Source: Bacteroidales bacterium UBA1208
GTDB lineage: Bacteria; Bacteroidota; Bacteroidia; Bacteroidales; P3
Reading direction: 5' to 3'
NCBI GenBank assembly: GCA_002309955.1
Contig: DBXQ01000034.1
Coordinates: 15,840-29,039, forward strand
Length of the DNA stretch: 13,200 bases
Below the pieces are notes generated by a model that searched no databases, was not told the origin of the DNA, and saw nothing but the letters and a program-made list of their open reading frames with translations. Below, in pieces: positions 12,187 to 13,200 of this stretch. Position numbers and translations under genes: made by a program. Each line of letters opens with the position of its first letter. Positions within the stretch are counted from its first letter, which is position 1.

Positions 12187-13074
12187 ATGATGATTCGAAT
12201 TGACGAGAATACTTATGAGGTGGACTGCCCGGTGTGGCCCGATTTTTTGAACAATAGGCCTGTAGAGAGCCATAAAGGCACCTATGGGCACGCTTTGCTG
12301 GTGGCAGGTAGCTATGGCAAGATGGGGGCAGCGATACTGGCTGCAAGAGCCTGTTTGCGTTCGGGGGTCGGATTGTTGACGGTGCATGTGCCACAAAAGG
12401 GCGTGGACATTATGCAGACCGCTGTCCCGGAGGCTATGGTTTCGATTGACGAGGGGGAGAATACTTGGTCTCATTGTTTCACGACCGAGGAATTGTCGCG
12501 TTATGATGCTATAGGGGTGGGACCCGGACTGGGTACAGGGAGCATGGATTCCATGCGTACACTGTTGTGTGCTGCTTTGGGAAAAGCTTTGGTAGTGGAT
12601 GCGGATGGATTGAATATGTTGTCGAAGATGGATGATAGGCTGGATTTGCTGCAGTCGTTGGGTACAAAGGCTCCTACGGTGCTCACACCACATGCCAAGG
12701 AGTTTGAGCGGTTGTTTGGACGTAAGGACAGCCGTCGTGAACGCGAATGTCTACAAAGGGAGGTGAGTAAGTGCACTTCGTGTGCCATTGTGTATAAAGG
12801 ACATCGAACGCAAACTGCTGGTAAAGAGGGGGAAATGTATATCAATACCACGGGAAATCCGGGTATGGCTACGGCTGGAAGCGGGGATGTACTGACAGGA
12901 ATTATACTTGCTATTTTGGCTCAAAATAAAGAATTTCAGTTAGATGCAGCGATGTGTGCTACATTGGGTGTGTGGATACATGGCAAATCTGGTGATTTGG
13001 CCTTGCAAAAACAGTCGCAATGCAGCATTGTAGCAGGGGATATAGTGAAATTTTTACCAATCTCAACAATTTGA
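12187..13074 (+). CDS. nnrD: ADP-dependent NAD(P)H-hydrate dehydratase, stand-alone
   Basis: NnrD dehydrates the S form of NAD(P)HX, a damaged hydrated cofactor, back to NAD(P)H using ADP (ATP in eukaryotes). The ribokinase-like fold is clear: SHKGTYGHALLVAGSYGKMGAA (28-49), LRSGVGLLTVHVP (57-69), VGPGLGTG (111-118), VVDADGLNML (136-145), LTPHAKEFERL (166-176), VYKGHRT (202-208) and NPGMATAGSGDVLTGII (224-240), where D234 is the expected catalytic aspartate. The start ATG at 12187 (or 12190) gives 295 residues; a longer reading from TTG 12136 would begin within the terminator T-run and is rejected. Many Bacteroidetes carry NnrD fused behind the epimerase NnrE; here no epimerase sequence lies upstream, and the barrel gene ends 118 nt before. 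No clear promoter; TGGATTTG at 12177-12184 is a poor -7 match. Confidence 0.93.
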   Translation: MMIRIDENTYEVDCPVWPDFLNNRPVESHKGTYGHALLVAGSYGKMGAAILAARACLRSGVGLLTVHVPQKGVDIMQTAVPEAMVSIDEGENTWSHCFTTEELSRYDAIGVGPGLGTGSMDSMRTLLCAALGKALVVDADGLNMLSKMDDRLDLLQSLGTKAPTVLTPHAKEFERLFGRKDSRRERECLQREVSKCTSCAIVYKGHRTQTAGKEGEMYINTTGNPGMATAGSGDVLTGIILAILAQNKEFQLDAAMCATLGVWIHGKSGDLALQKQSQCSIVAGDIVKFLPISTI

Positions 13075-13121
13075 TATTCATGAGTATTATAGGGAGATGA
13101 TGATTTTTTTTCAAAAAAAAT

Positions 13122-13152
13122 TTTGTTAGTTCCAAAAAAGTGCGTATCTTTG
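13122..13152 (+). promoter_or_regulatory. Consensus promoter of the tRNA gene
   Basis: TTTG (13122-13125), 19 nt, TATCTTTG (13145-13152): an exact match to the Bacteroidetes consensus. It is preceded by A/T tracts (13103-13124). The tRNA begins 30 nt after the -7 box, leaving a short 5' leader for RNase P to remove. Confidence 0.88.
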
Positions 13153-13181
13153 CAACCGCTTTGAAAGAGATAAAGCAACCT

Positions 13182-13200
13182 TCCTCAATAGCTCAGTTGG
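13182..13200 (+). tRNA. tRNA, 5' end only, probably tRNA-Asn
   Basis: TCCTCAA (acceptor strand), TA (positions 8-9) and GCTCAGTTGG (start of the D arm) are the first 19 bases of a standard tRNA. The anticodon is outside the window. A first base U with UCCUC is what E. coli tRNA-Asn has, so Asn is the best guess, not proven. The consensus promoter just upstream supports a real gene. Confidence 0.85.

Noticed and set aside
11061..12188. 375-codon open frame on the minus strand opposite the barrel gene
   Set aside because: It spans the whole barrel gene and its terminator, while the plus-strand reading has a signal peptide, barrel strands, promoter and terminator.
13103..13124. TTTTTTTT-C-AAAAAAAA as a terminator for nnrD
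   Set aside because: The stem is only A-T pairs around one base and overlaps the tRNA promoter; it is better seen as an A/T-rich upstream promoter segment.

Overview
The window looks like chromosomal DNA from a gut-type member of the Bacteroidales. The best evidence is promoter grammar: -7 boxes of the Bacteroidetes form TAnnTTTG stand before several genes (minus strand at 3901-3908 and 9617-9624; plus strand at 3961-3968, 9810-9817, 11004-11011 and 13145-13152), and two of them have a TTTG -33 box at exactly 19 nt. Shine-Dalgarno sequences are mostly absent. The protein families (GxxExxY protein, DUF486 membrane protein, lipoprotein GH2 mannosidase, Cys-motif/carboxypeptidase-regulatory-like protein, PorT-type outer membrane barrel) fit the same phylum. 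No genus is claimed.

Left block (1-3875, minus strand): a tight operon reading leftwards, nadC, a YihY/BrkB membrane protein, a THUMP-domain RNA methyltransferase and queG. Gaps are 12, 36 and 3 nt, and one good promoter lies before nadC. queG runs off the left edge. The methyltransferase ends in a 10-residue repeat tail encoded by palindromic DNA, and queG also runs through palindromic DNA where a conserved segment is expected.

Middle block (3973-8238, plus strand): cinA diverges from nadC and overlaps a small DUF486 membrane protein. A GxxExxY protein gene follows, with repeats on both sides, and then a lipoprotein family GH2 beta-mannosidase. The mannosidase seems to have lost both of its Ig-like domains while keeping its catalytic residues.

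Second minus-strand block (8263-9552): a two-gene unit of a Cys-motif protein and a short radical SAM enzyme. This is the best candidate for a poorly described system: a cytoplasmic Cys-rich segment, an internal export signal and a carboxypeptidase-regulatory-like domain, co-transcribed with a radical SAM enzyme. A repeat element capable of several alternative hairpins lies between its promoter and the next one.

Right block (10024-13200, plus strand): a YpfJ-type neutral zinc metallopeptidase behind a long leader, an outer membrane beta-barrel protein whose N-terminal domain resembles the prodomain of Bacteroidetes subtilases, a strong intrinsic terminator, a stand-alone NnrD (NAD(P)HX dehydratase), and the first 19 bases of a tRNA, probably tRNA-Asn, with a textbook promoter. 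Three genes (nadC, cinA, nnrD) act on NAD synthesis, salvage or repair, and two (the THUMP methyltransferase and queG) modify RNA used in translation.
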